64,000 nt of DNA from Moesziomyces globuligerus (GCA_030849465.1 JARVLF010000003.1:186001-250000); one strand, 5' to 3'. Shown: positions 43,063-54,920, counted from the stretch's first letter. Notes: generated by a model from the letters alone, not told the origin. Numbers and translations: made by a program.

Positions 43063-44274
43063 TCAGAGCTTCGACTTTGCCTGGACTGCGGATGCAGTGA
43101 GGGGCACGGGGTTGAACCATTTCGGGCTGCGTTTCTGGAGGTATGGAGAGAGAGTGTCGATCGGCGAGAAGCGCAGAAATGAGGCGGAAGAGCATCAGCA
43201 GACAAGGACATGAACATTCGCGACAACGTTTCCACCCAGGGGTGCGAGGCATCACACTTGGGGAGATGCACGGACGAGACTTACACCCTTGAACGCTTCG
43301 AGCCCTTCGTTGATGTTCTTGCCGACATACAGCAGTCTGCTGCGGTCGGAAAGGAGGTTCTCTCGTGCCGAAGCGTCGATGTCGCCGCCCTCCGAGTCGC
43401 GAGCCATGACGAGCGCCGACTTGGTGACCAGTACGCTGTCCGGGCTGTTCTGCGTCAGCTGCACCGCCAGCTCGATGGCGGCCTGATCGACGGCTGCCTG
43501 ACCGAGCTCCTCTGATGTAGATTTGGCCACGTCGACCAGACGGTTGACCATGTTGTAGCGGTCATGGGCCTCTTTGGCGCTGATGGGCTTCCCAAGCAGC
43601 AGGAGCTCCGATGCCCTTTGCTGCGCGACGTGAACAGCATCGTAGGGCGAAGAAGAGAAGTCGAGAGAAGGATGTGAGTGACCAGTTGCTCCCTACCGGG
43701 CTCGACACGATGAGGATCGACTTACGTGTCCACACAGTTGCGTGAGTCGAGGGATGCCTCCCATGGCAGCAACGACGCCCCGCGCGACCTCGGGCAGGCC
43801 GATGACGGAGCGGGTGCTTGCGACGACCATGTCGCAGTTGAGAATGGTCTCCGTACCGCCTCCCATGCAGATGCCGTCGACGGCGGCGATGATGGGTTTG
43901 GCGCTCCTTCGTGTACTCATGCCTCCGAAACCGCCACGCTTGAGCCTCTGCAGCGTCTTGTTGACTTCGGCATCGGCCTGCATCGGCTCGCCCGTAGCGT
44001 GACGCACGGTTTGCGAGACCTGGTTCTTGTTGAGCCAGTCCTTGAGGTCCTGTCCGGCGCAGAAGGCTCTGCCCTTGCCGGCGAGGATGATGACCCAGAG
44101 CGAGGGCTCGGCTTCGAACCAGTCAAAGACTCGGCAGATGTCCTCCTCCATCGCATCGGTCATGGCGTTGAGCTGCTTGGGCCGATTGAGCGTCATCTGA
44201 AGCACGTGCTTGGCGGGTGTGGAGAGCAGCAGGTGCGAGCCCACGCTGGGCATGACCAAGCTCGGGCTGGACAT
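43063..44274 (-). CDS. Peroxisomal enoyl-CoA hydratase/isomerase family protein
   Basis: Three coding exons on the minus strand: 44274-43726, 43620-43285 and 43134-43063, with introns of 105 and 150 nt (donors GTAAGT; acceptors GCGCAG and CTCCAG), all phase 0, giving 318 residues. The crotonase fold is marked by HVLQMTLNRPKQLNAMTDAM, the oxyanion-hole segment AGKGRAFCAGQDLKDW, and the second one MGGGTETILNCDMVVAS with GLPEVARGVVAAMGG. Exon 2 continues QRASELLLLGKPISAKEA. The small last exon reads KRSPKWFNPVPLTASAVQ and ends in the canonical peroxisomal signal SKL. It likely acts in fatty-acid beta-oxidation; the exact substrate cannot be told from the fold. ATG 44274 was chosen because upstream sequence gives only non-ATG starts. 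It shares a divergent promoter with PMP3. Confidence 0.9.
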
Positions 44275-44867
44275 GATTGTCTGGATCTTACGTTCGGCGT
44301 TGATCAAGGATCTTGTCGAAGGCGGCTAGGTGTCAGTTCTGAGAACAGGATCGGCTGGTGAAATTTGTGCGTGCTCCAGTGTTGCATGCAGCCCCTGAGT
44401 CTCCGACGGTTGTGAGAGGAGAGGCTATATGTATCAAGCGCATGGAGGGTGGGGAGGGTGAGCAACGCCGCATTGACCAGGCGCGCAAGTTGGCAACCCA
44501 ATTTGATGGGCCGGTAGCCGGCCTTCTTGTGGCCGGCCAACGCTCGGAAAATGCGGGGAAGCTGAGACCCGATCTCATCGCGCCTTACTGCCCTCTAAAT
44601 AAATCGGTCGATCTGGCTCCCGCCTCCACATGCCTCAACTCACGACTGAGCGCAACGGCAAAGTGACTCTGTGGCGCGGCAGGGCACGAATTTCACGCAC
44701 AGCCCACGCAACAAGCCTTAGTTGCAGCCAAACCTGCAGGGGCCGCACCTTATCCTGCCCAAAATCGACGTCACTCGAGGTGCAAGTGCGACCTCGACCT
44801 GATTTGCTTCCCATCCACATCCATCTGATACGAACAATCACCTCCACGCCCTAACGACGATTCCAAA
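44275..44867. other. Divergent promoter of the peroxisomal hydratase and PMP3 genes
   Basis: 593 bp, no ORF of note. An AT-rich TATA-like element (CTCTAAATAAATCGG, about 44591-44605) stands out. Confidence 0.5.
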
Positions 44868-45575
44868 ATGGCTGACGGTTCTGACATCATCCTGATCCTG
44901 GGTGAGTACGCATAGGATGAGATGGAACAAGACGTTTTGGATGGCCTCGAACACGACTACTGACTCGAGACCCTGCTTGCCCATCCTCGCTCGGCTCTGA
45001 CTTCTATCGCGCTCTTTGGATCGATAGTGGCGCTCATCTTCCCACCGGCCGCGGTAGCGTTCCTCACGGGCGTAAGTACCTCGAACCGTGCACGAGAAGC
45101 GACGGAGCAAGTGCCAGAAAGACTGATGCACCCTCTTCTGATCGAATGTCGATGCTGTCGAATACAGTGCTCCTGCGACCTGATGATCAATATCCTGCTA
45201 ACTCTACTCGGGTGCGTAGCCTGCCTCCCTAATCAAGAAGATCTTTAACCGCACAGACAGGGTCTCGTTCGCTGACGCAAAGTCCTCTGTCGGATTTTGG
45301 TTCCGTTCTTCTGGTCGATAAATCTTCCTACAGGTACATCCCTGGTCACATCCATGCCTGTAGGTCACGGACACTCACCTGCCAAGATACTGAGCTCGGC
45401 TGACACTGTTCGTCCATCCTTTTGCCGTCTAGTCTGGCTTATCTACAAGAAGATGAAAGCCGAAGAGCGCTACGGCGACAATGGCATCCGCTACACAGGC
45501 AACGGCGAGTGGGTCCCGAAGCACGGTCAGCCCATCTACCAAGCGCCTCCTCCGCAGTACGGTGCTACCCAGTAA
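44868..45575 (+). CDS. PMP3: Pmp3/SNA family plasma-membrane proteolipid
   Basis: Small hydrophobic membrane protein of the UPF0057/Pmp3 family, which in yeast keeps plasma-membrane potential and salt tolerance. Five exons: 44868-44901, 45028-45071, 45168-45211, 45334-45359 and 45433-45575; introns of 126, 96, 122 and 73 nt, all GT-AG. The splice restores 96 residues: a first membrane span (IILILVALIFPPAAVAFLTG), the family motif GCSCDLMINILLTLLGYIPG, a second span through HIHAFWLIYKK, and a hydrophilic tail (MKAEERYGDNGIRYTGNGEW ... QYGATQ). Yeast Pmp3 is 55 residues; the tail explains the difference and is common in filamentous fungi. With five exons in 291 coding bases it is the most intron-dense gene here. 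Confidence 0.95.
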
Positions 45576-46191
45576 AGCGCTGCCCAGCCAGGTGCGACCC
45601 GATAGGAAGAGCTTCAACCCGCCTGGTTCTGTCTTCCCCTCATCTCGCTGCTCTCTCTAGCCTAGTATCTCCAATGCATAGGCAGGCCGCTTTGATCTCG
45701 AATTCGAAATCACGGGATGTACTCCTCCATGGACTTGCTCGGCTTGATGAGGTGACCATGGAGAGGCGAGCTGATGTTGGAGGTACGGTGCTGTAGCTGG
45801 CGCGTGTCATCGGAGTGCCAGTCAACCTTGCCGAGTCGAAGCGTGTGAATCGGCCGCGCACAGCAATCACAATAGAATGGGCGCCGCGATGCAGATCGGC
45901 TAGCCATCGGGCGCTGGTGGAAGCAGGCATGGGAGAGGCGAGGTGCAACCAGCCAACGCATGCTGGCGCCATGGAATTTCCATGTCACATGCGCTTTGGA
46001 CAATTTCCAGCAGCTCGGCTTGCGTCGCACCCCATTCACACATTCACGAATGAGCATGTTCTTCTAGCCACTCGGCCAGTGCGTTCTCCCAGAAAGAGAC
46101 ACTCCAACTCGCTTCATCCCCACCAACACCGGCTCCCTCCCACCATCATCGACGATCCAGCGGCTCTAGACGTGTACCAAGTCGTAGACAG
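45576..46191. other. Intergenic between PMP3 and PSD1
   Basis: 616 bp; no gene seen. It should hold the PMP3 3' UTR and PSD1 promoter. Confidence 0.5.
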
Positions 46192-48162
46192 ATGCGGCCA
46201 ACTCTCGTAAGGAATCGCGCCGCAGCTGGCATCCTGCGCAGCGTCGCGCGCCCCGACGCTGCGTTCGCCACAGCTTCGCTCTCCTCCAGGAGCCCAACGC
46301 AGCTACCACATGGCACCGCCGCGCTCAATAGGAAGGCTGTGCTAGCAGCGCGCACACCTGTGATCACTTCCAAACGCTTCTACAGCAGGGACCCGCTCCA
46401 GGCCGAGCACGAAGCCAACACCGTTCGAGGTAATCGCGCAGCTCGTGCCCGGGCCGAGGACCAGGCCAAGCAACAACAAAATGGAAACCAGAACGACGAC
46501 CAAGGCACTTATAAAGGTTCGTAACCTATAAACCTCATTCTTGCCCATCATCTCGCTGCATCCAGCTGACGCATGCGTTGCATTCCCACAGAAAAACTCT
46601 CGAGATCATGGACGGGCACAAAAGTCAAGTGGTACCCGATCCCCATTCTGCTCGGCGCCGTGGTGCTGGTGGGAGTCCAGGCACGTAGAAACTACGTCGC
46701 CGAGCGCGACGGCAAAGGTGTCGGAACCAAGATCGTCGACGAGAACGGCCAGGTGGTCAAGATGCAAGGTCCATGGACTGTTTACGTCATCGGCGCGCTT
46801 CCGCTCAATGCCATCTCGCGCGCATGGGGCTGGGCCAACAATCTGACGCTGCCCGTCTGGTTCCGACCCTTCGGCTTCAAGCTCTACGCCTCCATCTTTG
46901 GCTGCAACCTGGACGAGATGAAGGACCCGGATCTGACGCACTACAAGAGTCTCGGCGAATTCTTCTACCGCGAGCTCAAGGAGGGCGCGCGCACCATCGA
47001 CGACAGCATCCTCGTCTCGCCTGCCGACGGCAAGGTGCTCCACTTTGGCGAGATCGCCGGCCGACGCGTGGAGCAGGTCAAGGGTATCACCTACTCGCTC
47101 GACGCATTGTTGGGCGTCACGAGCTCGCCCGAGGCTACCGAAAGCCCCGTCGGCCAGTCCGAAGAGGAAGTTCTGCACGAGCGCCTCGACGATCGTCAGT
47201 TTGCCAACGTCAACGGCATCGATTACACGCTCGACGAGCTGCTCGGCGACGAGAAGAGCAAGTCGGCGGTGCCCGATCCCGCCGAGGTGCGCAAGCGAAA
47301 GTCCACCTGGGGCCGATTCGTCAAGGCGTCCTACTGGAAGTCGTGGGTCAAGCGCCAGCCATCGGATCCAGCCAACACAACGGGTCTCCCACCGTCGGCC
47401 AAGACCGCTGATTCGGGAGACGCTGCCGACGAGGACGCGAGCGAAGCGACCGAGGTGAGCACGACCAAGAAGCAAATCGACGATGCGGGCATGCCCGAGC
47501 CCGACACGCCCGAGGTGCTGGGCCGCTACGCCAACGTTGCGTACGAGATGGGTGTGGGTGCGCTGCCGCCGCTGCTGCAGCCGCACTCGCCGGGGCAGAA
47601 GGGTCTCAAGGAGGGCAACAAGCTCTTCTTCTGCGTCATCTACCTCGCGCCCGGTGACTACCACCGCTTCCACAGCCCGACCAACTGGGTCGCCGAACGC
47701 CGCCGCCACTTCCGCGGCGAGCTGTACTCGGTCTCGCCGTACATGGCCAACCGACTGTCGAATCTGTTTGTGCTCAACGAGCGCGTCGCGCTGCTGGGAC
47801 GATGGCGCCACGGATTCTTTGGCATGGTCCCCGTCGGTGCCACCAACGTGGGCTCGATCCGCATCAACTTCGACAAGGCGCTGCGCACCAATGTGCGCAT
47901 GCAGCGCTATCTTGCCGGCACCTACTCCGAGGCGAGCTATTCGGGCGCCAGCAAGCTGCTGGGAGGCCAGCCGCTCGCCGCGGGTGACGAGATGGGCGGC
48001 TTCCTGCTGGGCTCGACCATCGTGCTCGTCTTTGAGGCGCCGAGCGATTTCCGGTTCGATCTCAAGCCGGATCAGAAGATCAGGGTCGGCGAAAGGCTCG
48101 GCGATATCCGCCCGCCCACAGAGGACGAGTCCGACGAGAGGAAGAACGGCAGACAGGTCTGA
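46192..48162 (+). CDS. PSD1: Phosphatidylserine decarboxylase, mitochondrial (type I)
   Basis: Converts phosphatidylserine to phosphatidylethanolamine at the inner mitochondrial membrane. Two exons: 46192-46516 and 46592-48162 (75-nt intron, donor GTTCGT, acceptor CCACAG), giving 631 residues. The N terminus is Arg/Ala-rich (MRPTLVRNRAAAGILRSVAR) and fits a matrix presequence. One membrane span follows at about residues 120-137 (YPIPILLGAVVLVGVQ). The catalytic domain has YKSLGEFFYRELKEGAR, SPADGKVLHFGEI, the DYHRFHSPTNW His motif and the self-cleavage site LGST near the C terminus (GGFLLGSTIVLVFEAP). There the Ser becomes the pyruvoyl group, separating beta and alpha chains. An acidic insert of about 120 residues sits between the PADGK and GDYHRFH parts. 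It converges on NNF1. Confidence 0.95.
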
Positions 48163-48407
48163 AGACACACACAGGGCGCAATCGCGAAATGCAATGCTAC
48201 TGTATACCCTCCCCCGCGAGGTGCGGTTCACCACGCGCACAGCCGCTTGTTGCCCCCTCCATCTGCGGGTCCAGCTCGGCGCGGCACAGATGTCTCGAAA
48301 TCCCAGCACACTTTTCGAAGCATGAGACAGCGACGGCGACAAGGGAGAGGGGATCGTATTGGTACAAAGTCGGACGTGGGGCGGACGAGAGACAAGGGGT
48401 TAGAGGA

Positions 48408-49408
48408 TCAGACGCGGGCGCCGAGATCGAGGAGGAGGTCGTCCATGGTTTGGCGGAGCTGTTTCTGCATCTCTGGGGTAGCCTCGAGACCCTTGATAGC
48501 CTGTGTACGCACGAGATGGCACGTCTCGATTGTTCAGTACTTGTACATGGATTGCGGCAGCAGGGCTGGATTGGACATACCGAATCTAGGGCGTCGAGGG
48601 TATCCTTTGCGTCGGACTGGATGGCGTCTGCGCTGGCACGGGTTTGTTGCATCTGAGCATAGAGTTGGTTGTTTTGCTGTCTGACCTGGTCGAGTTCGTG
48701 TTTGAGTTGTTCGATGCGGGATTGTTGGTCTGGGATGGCACGTGCCGAGATGGCGGTTTCAAGATCGAGGTCTTTCCTCCAAACGTCTTTGAGCTCGTCG
48801 GCGTTGTCTGGGTAGCCGGCGTGGAAGCGCGCGTCGGCTTCCTGCGTCAAACGGTGGAGAGAGGCGAGTTTGGCCTCGAGCTCGTTGGACTCGATGAGCT
48901 TCTCGGACTCGTCGATGATCGCCTGCTTGAGCTGACCGACAAACTGCATGCGTAGCGCTTCCACCGACTCGACCTCGATGTGCGGTAGCGCCTTGGCAAA
49001 GCTGCTCGCCGTAGCCCGATGCTCAATCAGATCGAGGAATCGATACAGCGCCTGTCGCAATCGATCCAGCCGTACATTCTCGCTCTCCACAGCTTCCGAA
49101 CGTCGTGCTCGTTTCCGTTCCGTCTCCGCATCACCAGAAGATCGACTCTTTCTCCCGCTGCGTGCGGGCGCGACTCCTAATGCTTCTTCCACCGCCGCAG
49201 CCTCGCCTTCTTCAACCGCCGCCGTCGTACTTCCCGATGGTCCAGTCTCCCCTTCCACAGCATCTACAGGTGCTACAGAAGCAGAAGCACGTCCCTCTTT
49301 CTGAAACGCGAACGAGATTTCGCGCTCTTCATCCTGCTGCTCCTGCTCGATCGCCACCTGCTCGTCCGTCTTATGCCCCTCGCTCGCAAACGGCTCTTCC
49401 GACGACAT
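48408..49408 (-). CDS. NNF1: Nnf1-like kinetochore (Mis12/MIND complex) protein
   Basis: Two exons on the minus strand: 49408-48581 and 48500-48408, with an 80-nt intron (donor GTATGT, acceptor ACACAG), phase 0, giving 306 residues. The first 110 residues are acidic and disordered and end in a basic RKSRSS...ERKRARR stretch that could be a nuclear signal. The rest is a helical coiled-coil domain (RLDRLRQALYRFLDLIEHRA, TASSFAKALPHIEV, LKQAIIDESEKLIESNELEA, LASLHRLTQEADARFHAG). This order matches Nnf1/PMF1 proteins, which join Mis12 in the MIND complex linking centromere chromatin to Ndc80. The last exon adds a short helix (LEATPEMQKQLRQTMDDLLL). The match is by pattern; another coiled-coil nuclear protein is the alternative. 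Confidence 0.75.
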
Positions 49409-49853
49409 CCTCCTCCGCTATCTGTAGTCCCTCGTAGTCCCGTTCGGAGGTGAAAAGCTCGATCTCCGTGAAAAGCCTCCAGAGATTCGTGGGCGTGTTG
49501 CGTTTGTGGTGTGGTTGATAGGACGGCCGCAGTGGTCGAAAGGTCAAAAGTGATGCACGTCCCAAGAGCCCAGAGATGGTGGAGGCAGCAACAGGCACTT
49601 TGAAATTCCAGCCCCCAGCTTTAGCGCTGCATGTTGTTCTACGCGCGACGCGACTTATTTTGGGGGCACGAGTGTGAGGCTGCCAGAGCTAACAAACGTC
49701 CGCTTTTTCTCATCAGACCAGGCTCCTTGCGACGCTCTCATCCCAAACCAAGGCATCGGTAGCACGGTCATGCATTGCAAAGCGAGAGAGAGCATCTATG
49801 GACAAGCGGATCTCAGTTCCATCCAGGTATCCCGACGATAAAGTGCGGCACGC
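49409..49853. other. Intergenic between UPA1 and NNF1
   Basis: 445 bp; promoter of NNF1 and 3' flank of UPA1. No gene seen. Confidence 0.5.
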
Positions 49854-52800
49854 CTACCACGATCTGGCGTGCACGGGACATTCTCTACCGCGTTTGAACC
49901 ACGAGTCGATGCAGCCTCGGTGGAAGTAGCACAGGCACGGCAGCCTTGCAATGGTGCTGTTGGCGACAAAGTCCTCCATGCAGATCGAGCACTCCTTGCC
50001 CACGATGGGCGAGTTTTCGGGCAGCCTGTAGACCAGGTACCTTCCACCCTGCATGCTGCCGCCTCCGCCGTTCTCGAGGCAGTTGCGCACGTGTGCCTCC
50101 TGCTCCTCGCTCCCACCGAGCTGCTGGAGCGAGGTCGAGCACACGGGACATTCGGTGAGCTCGCTGGCGCGGCTCGAGACGTCGCTCGGGGGCGCCAGCG
50201 TTTCGCGCAGGCCCGCATCGTCCAACTGCGTCTCGGCTCCGCTGCGACTCGACGCGTCCCCCGCAGATCGGGTGCGCGAGGCGGCCATGACGGCCTCGGC
50301 ACCGCGCGTGTTTTGGAGCTGCGGCGGGAGCTGGAGCTCAGCATGGCAGCTGTTGCAGATCCGCGTCGGCGCCAGCACCTCGGACGCCGCCATACCAGGC
50401 AGACTCGGGTCCACGACGATCTCGGCCAGCCGGAGCTGGGCGCGCTTGGACGAGCAGGCGTCGCAAAAGATGCGGCCGCAGCGTCGGCAGTGGTGCTTGC
50501 GCAGGAAAAAGGTAAAGTGACGCCCGCATCCGCGGCAGTCGCGCGCCTCTTCGTCGCGCTCCCACTGCGGCTGCAGATTCTGCTCGCGCATCGCCGGGCC
50601 CTGGCGCAGGCTCACCTTGTTCGGTGCCTCGTTGGTCGGCACGCGGAACTCGCGGTTCGCCGCCAGATCGGCACTGCGAGCCGCCGCGAGCGAGGTGCCC
50701 GCCTCGGACGGCTCGACCCTGCTGCGCAGCAGCGAGGCTGCGCTGCTCTGGCGCTGCGAGATCGGAGGCCGTGACGCCGGACCCGGCGTCTCGCCGTTGA
50801 CCATGCGCGTAAACACAGACGCTCCATCGTCCTTGTACGAGTTTGGGTAGATGAACTCGTCGTCATCGTCGTCGCCCTCGTCATCCTCGTCCTCGTCCAG
50901 GCCGGCAGCCTCGCGCAGCTGCCCGAGCTGGAGCGTGTACTCTTTGCGAAGCTCTTCGGCGCGAGTCCTGCGCTCCACGTCGTCGTCTTCGAAGGCGGCG
51001 CGCAGCTCGGTGATGGCCATGTAGAGGCGCGCGATGCGCCGGGCGAGCTCATCGCGATCGGCGCCCATCGCATCGGCCGGCGTCGCACCTGCAGCCGCAC
51101 TCGAGCCCGCCAGTGCCCTAGCTCGGCTAACGTAGTCGGCATCGGGACCAAGCTGAGAGCACTCGAGCTTGGCCGCCTCCTGCGCCGCCATCATCGCAGC
51201 CGTGGACAAGACCTGGCTGCCCGACCCGTACGTCGCATCCTCTTCATTGGAATGCTCATTCGCGGCCGAGAGCGCGCCTTCGCAGGCTTCGAGGTCGTCG
51301 CCAAACTCAATGTCCAGACGGCGACGCAGCACCCGAACCCATCGTCTTCGTCGCACCCAGCCGCTGGCCGAAGCCTCCTGATCCGCTTGCGCGTTGGCCA
51401 GGCCCGCTCCGCCGGTCAAAGCGCGCGTGACCGAAGCGCTAAGACCACGGCCCTCGAGCAGACGCTCTAGCGGCGGCGGCGGCTGGGACGACCATTTGTC
51501 GTCGAGCGCATCGAACGACTGTGCGTACTGCCAGCCTTGGTCGACATCGACCAAGGGATGGGTGGTGTCGAGCTGCCACTCGGACAGCCAGAAATGAGAC
51601 TTCTCTTCCTCGGCCCCGTTCGCAGCTGTCGAGGCAGCACTCCGACCGGCACGTCGAGCTTGGAGAACGGACTCAGGCGTGGGCGTGCTAGCCAGATCGT
51701 CGTCGTTGTTGGCGGAAGCACTGTGGCCGCGCTGCGACGCTGCGATGGCGGCGCGGCGGCGAGCCGCGGCGGGGTTGGTGCGCAAGCGTAGGCGGAGCTT
51801 GTAAGGCAGCTTGCGGGAGGGCAGGCCCACGTCATCTTGACGCATTGGCACGTGGCGGGTGCGGCTCGGGGCGAGCGGGCCAGGCGGCATCGAGGTGGGC
51901 GAGCGGCGGTCGGGCTTGTGCGCACGTGCTGCACTCGAGGAGCTCCACCTTGGCTTTCCGGCATTCATGGCGAGCGTCTGGAGACGGGTGTCGAGGCGTT
52001 GATTCTCGTGGAGCACGATGGGCACGGTGGTGTGCAAGGCGAGAGGCTCGTACGCACCCCTGCCAGGAACGATCTGGCCAGGCGCGTTGGCAGCAGGGGC
52101 AGTGAACTTGGATGCGTTCCATCGTTCGGCTTCGTAGCGCTCGAGGACCTCGCAGATGTAGATCTCGAAGGTGGCTGCGGCGACGTCGAAGGCAGTCTCG
52201 CCGGCGGCATTGCGGATGAAGGGATCGGCGTGGTACTTGGCAGTCAAGTGGCGCACGACGGGAAGGTGACCCTTGGAGGCGGCGTTCATGAGCGGGGTCC
52301 AGGCACCTCTTCCGCCCTGAGCATCCACCTCTGCATGGCCGCGATCGATGAGGACGCGTACGAGGTCGAGGTAGCCGCGGCTACAGGCATTGTGAAGCGC
52401 AGTCCAGCCGTCGGTGTCCTTCGCGTTGGCATCTGCGCCATGAGACAAGAGGAGGGAGGTGACCGAGAGCTTTCCGGCCATGGCAGCCTTGTGGAGCGGC
52501 GTCTCGCCCTCGCGATCCTCCATCTCGACGATGGCGCCAGCCTCGGTGATGAGCCAGCGGACAATGTCGGTCTTGCCTTCCTTTGCGGCAAAGTGAAGCG
52601 GCACGAGGCCATTGCTAGGATTAGGATCGTTGGCGAGGGCGAACATGGAGGTGCCAGCTGAGCTGGTGAACTCGAAGAAAGATCGGAGTTGCGACAGGGA
52701 GCCATGACTGCAAAGCTCAGCGAGCTGATCGTAATCGATCTGGGCTGCTTGACTGGGCGAAGGGTCCGAATCGACGGCGGCCTCTTCTTGGTCTGCGGTG

Positions 52801-53000
52801 ACTGTCTCAGCAGGCGCAGAAGCAGCGGAGACAGCGACGGCCTGAGCAGGCTGCTCCACGGTCTCCACAGCGCTTGTAGAGATCTCGACTTCTTGAGCTT
52901 GGGCAGGAGAGGGCGCCGAGGCGGATGCGGTATCTTCGGCCGCAGAAGGCTCATTCGGAGATGCATCTTGGTCAGTGGTGCCAGGGTAGACAAAGCCTTC

Positions 53001-53052
<52 letters not shown>

Positions 53053-53753
53053 TTGTCAGCGTCGTCTCCTGTGGCCTGATCGATGGCTTGCAGGCTTTGT
53101 TGCGCTGACGCATCGTCCGGCAAGTCTGCTTTTGCACTGTCGTCTGCTGCAACGCCAGGTCGCTGAGGAGCATTTGCAACGCTGACGTCGGTCTCTACAG
53201 GGACGTCCTCTTCATGAGCTGCTTGATGGCCACGATCCGACTTCTGATCTGGCGCAGCCTGTGAAGAGGAGCTGTATGCGCTCGTGAGTGGATCCTGAAA
53301 GTCATTGGGGCTGGGAGAGAGGTAAGTGTCGTGCACTGGCCGGGAGGGCTTGAAGACCGAAGCGCTTGCGGAGAGGGTGCTGGAGGAAGGCTTGCGCTTT
53401 GGTTGCTGGGATGACGACGCCCAGAGGTTCTCGGCCTCGTATGGGGAGAAGGTGGGCCTGCGAGGCTCGTCACCATTGGAACGGGGTTGGGAGCCGAAGG
53501 AGGAGTCTTTGCGCGAGAGCCTGGTGGAAAGACCAGCAGAGGGAAATCCGGAGCTATCCGGAGTAGTGTGTTCGGATCGTGCGGCTTTCAGATGAGCAGG
53601 AGCGTGCATGCTGGCGCTGGCGCCGCCGTTGGCGTCGTCTCGAGGCGGGCGTGCGGGCGGGCTGGGTGGAGTGACGACGTCGGCCCACACGTCGTGGGAC
53701 GAGGCGGCTGGGATGTCATGGTGGTGAGACGATGTGGAGCCTGGATCCGGCAT
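49854..53753 (-). CDS. upa1: Upa1-type endosomal adaptor: PAM2, PAM2L, ankyrin, FYVE and RING protein
   Basis: 1,299 residues, single exon. The start is the ATG at 53753 (MPDPGSTSS); the frame continues upstream only with a non-ATG codon. Order of parts: a PAM2-like motif at about 125-138 (SSTLSASASVFKPS, fitting LxxxAxxFxP); a first PAM2L-like motif after a poly-Asp run (EEGFVYPG, about 253-260); ankyrin repeats at about 375-545 (GLVPLHFAAKEGKTDIVRWL, GETPLHKAAMAGKLSVTSLL, GWTALHNACSRGYLDLVRVL); a second acidic PAM2L-like motif (DDDDDEFIYPN); a FYVE zinc finger (RKHHCRRCGRIFCDACSS); and a C-terminal RING (CSICMEDF ... CLCYFHRGC ... CPVH). In U. maydis, Upa1 uses PAM2/PAM2L to bind Pab1 and Rrm4 and FYVE to bind early endosomes for microtubule-based mRNA transport. 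The RING resembles Pib1-type E3 ligases. Confidence 0.93.
53002..53051. repeat. TCG/CGA trinucleotide repeat encoding poly-Asp in UPA1
   Basis: A pure trinucleotide run translated on the minus strand as 17 consecutive Asp immediately before the first PAM2L-like motif; likely length-variable between strains. Confidence 0.92.
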
Positions 53754-54496
53754 GATGTAGAGTTCAGGGAGATGGATGTCAATGGAGGAAGAAGGAAGGA
53801 AGAGTGGGCTGACGACATCACCCAAAAGTGCCGTGCGCCGAAATGTGAATGTGTTGGTTGTGGCTGAGCTTCTTGGGTGGGTTGCACGCGTGCATGCGTG
53901 TGTTGGATTGGGGACGAGATGTCATGGTTACATCAGCATCGAAAGTGGCCTGGTCGGGTGCAATTCTGAAACCAACACCAAAAACCCTGGCACGCGGCGG
54001 CGGGGCCAGCGCTGAGAGGGGTGGCAGGTCGCGTCGATCTGCTGCGCATAAGCGAGGTGAAAGAAGGCCAAAAAGGCCAGTGGGCTGTGGAAGCCTTTGG
54101 CGAGGATGACAGCAGGGCACCGCGCTTGGCAAGCGATGCAGCTCGTCTCGGCATGTGCGTAGGCACTGATTCAAAGACAGAATCGGCGATCTGCCATGGA
54201 TGGTTCCTGCGCCGGTTGCCACACTCGAAGGATCGCAACGTCGCGATGGTGCATCGAGGCAGCAGAGGCAAGGTCGGGCGACAAGCCGGCGGGGGTTGGG
54301 GTGGGGTGGGGAAACTTCCCATCGACTGGCTGAAGGCCGAGGCGAGGCGAGCGACGAGATGAGGGCAATATGCAGCGGCGCAGGCGTGCATGCAAAATTT
54401 GGCCGGGCGTGGAAGGAGCTTGGGATTGGCATCGACGAGGTTGGCTCGGAGTGCAGCAGGCAAATGCAGGTGCGCCTGCACCGAGGCGTCGGTGCG

Positions 54497-54542
54497 GCAC
54501 GCGCAGAGCCGCACGCGCAGAGCCGCACGCGCAGAGCCGCAC
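54497..54542. repeat. 14-bp tandem repeat, 3.3 copies
   Basis: Unit GCACGCGCAGAGCC present three times without change, plus four bases of a fourth copy. Confidence 0.9.
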
Positions 54543-54880
54543 GACAGGCATCGGTCTCATGCTGCGAGGCATGCGCGTGCAGGCCTGCCTCTCGGAGCAT
54601 CCGGCTCTTGGCAGCGCTTTTTGCCAGTTTGGATTCCAAGTTTCTGTTTGGGGTCAAAACAGTGACAACCTCGACAAGTGGCAACTGCATTGTCATCGTC
54701 GGCGTCAGACCCATGCTTGACGTTGGCATGCCAGGGAGGCGACTTCATCTCGACTTGGCAGGGCGAGCTCGATGCCGAGCTTGCAGCCTAGAAATGCAAT
54801 CCCAAATCCAATCTGACGAAATGATGTGCAGACTGGCGAGGCGCATTTTTTCTTGGTCTCGGGCTCTGCATATCCAGACA

Positions 54881-54920
54881 CGCACCGCGCCGCACCGCGC
54901 CGCACCGCACCGCACCGCAC
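54881..54920. repeat. 10-bp GC-rich tandem repeat, four copies
   Basis: Two copies of CGCACCGCGC followed by two of CGCACCGCAC; effectively a CCGCA-type pentamer expansion. Confidence 0.88.

Noticed and set aside
42662..43255. 197-codon ORF with poly-Thr-His across the microsatellite
   Set aside because: Produced by the (TG)n repeat and by intron and last-exon sequence of the peroxisomal hydratase gene in another frame.
46606..48342. 578-codon open frame antisense to PSD1
   Set aside because: Mirror of GC-rich codon usage in the PSD1 gene; translation has no domain and PSD1 itself is certain.
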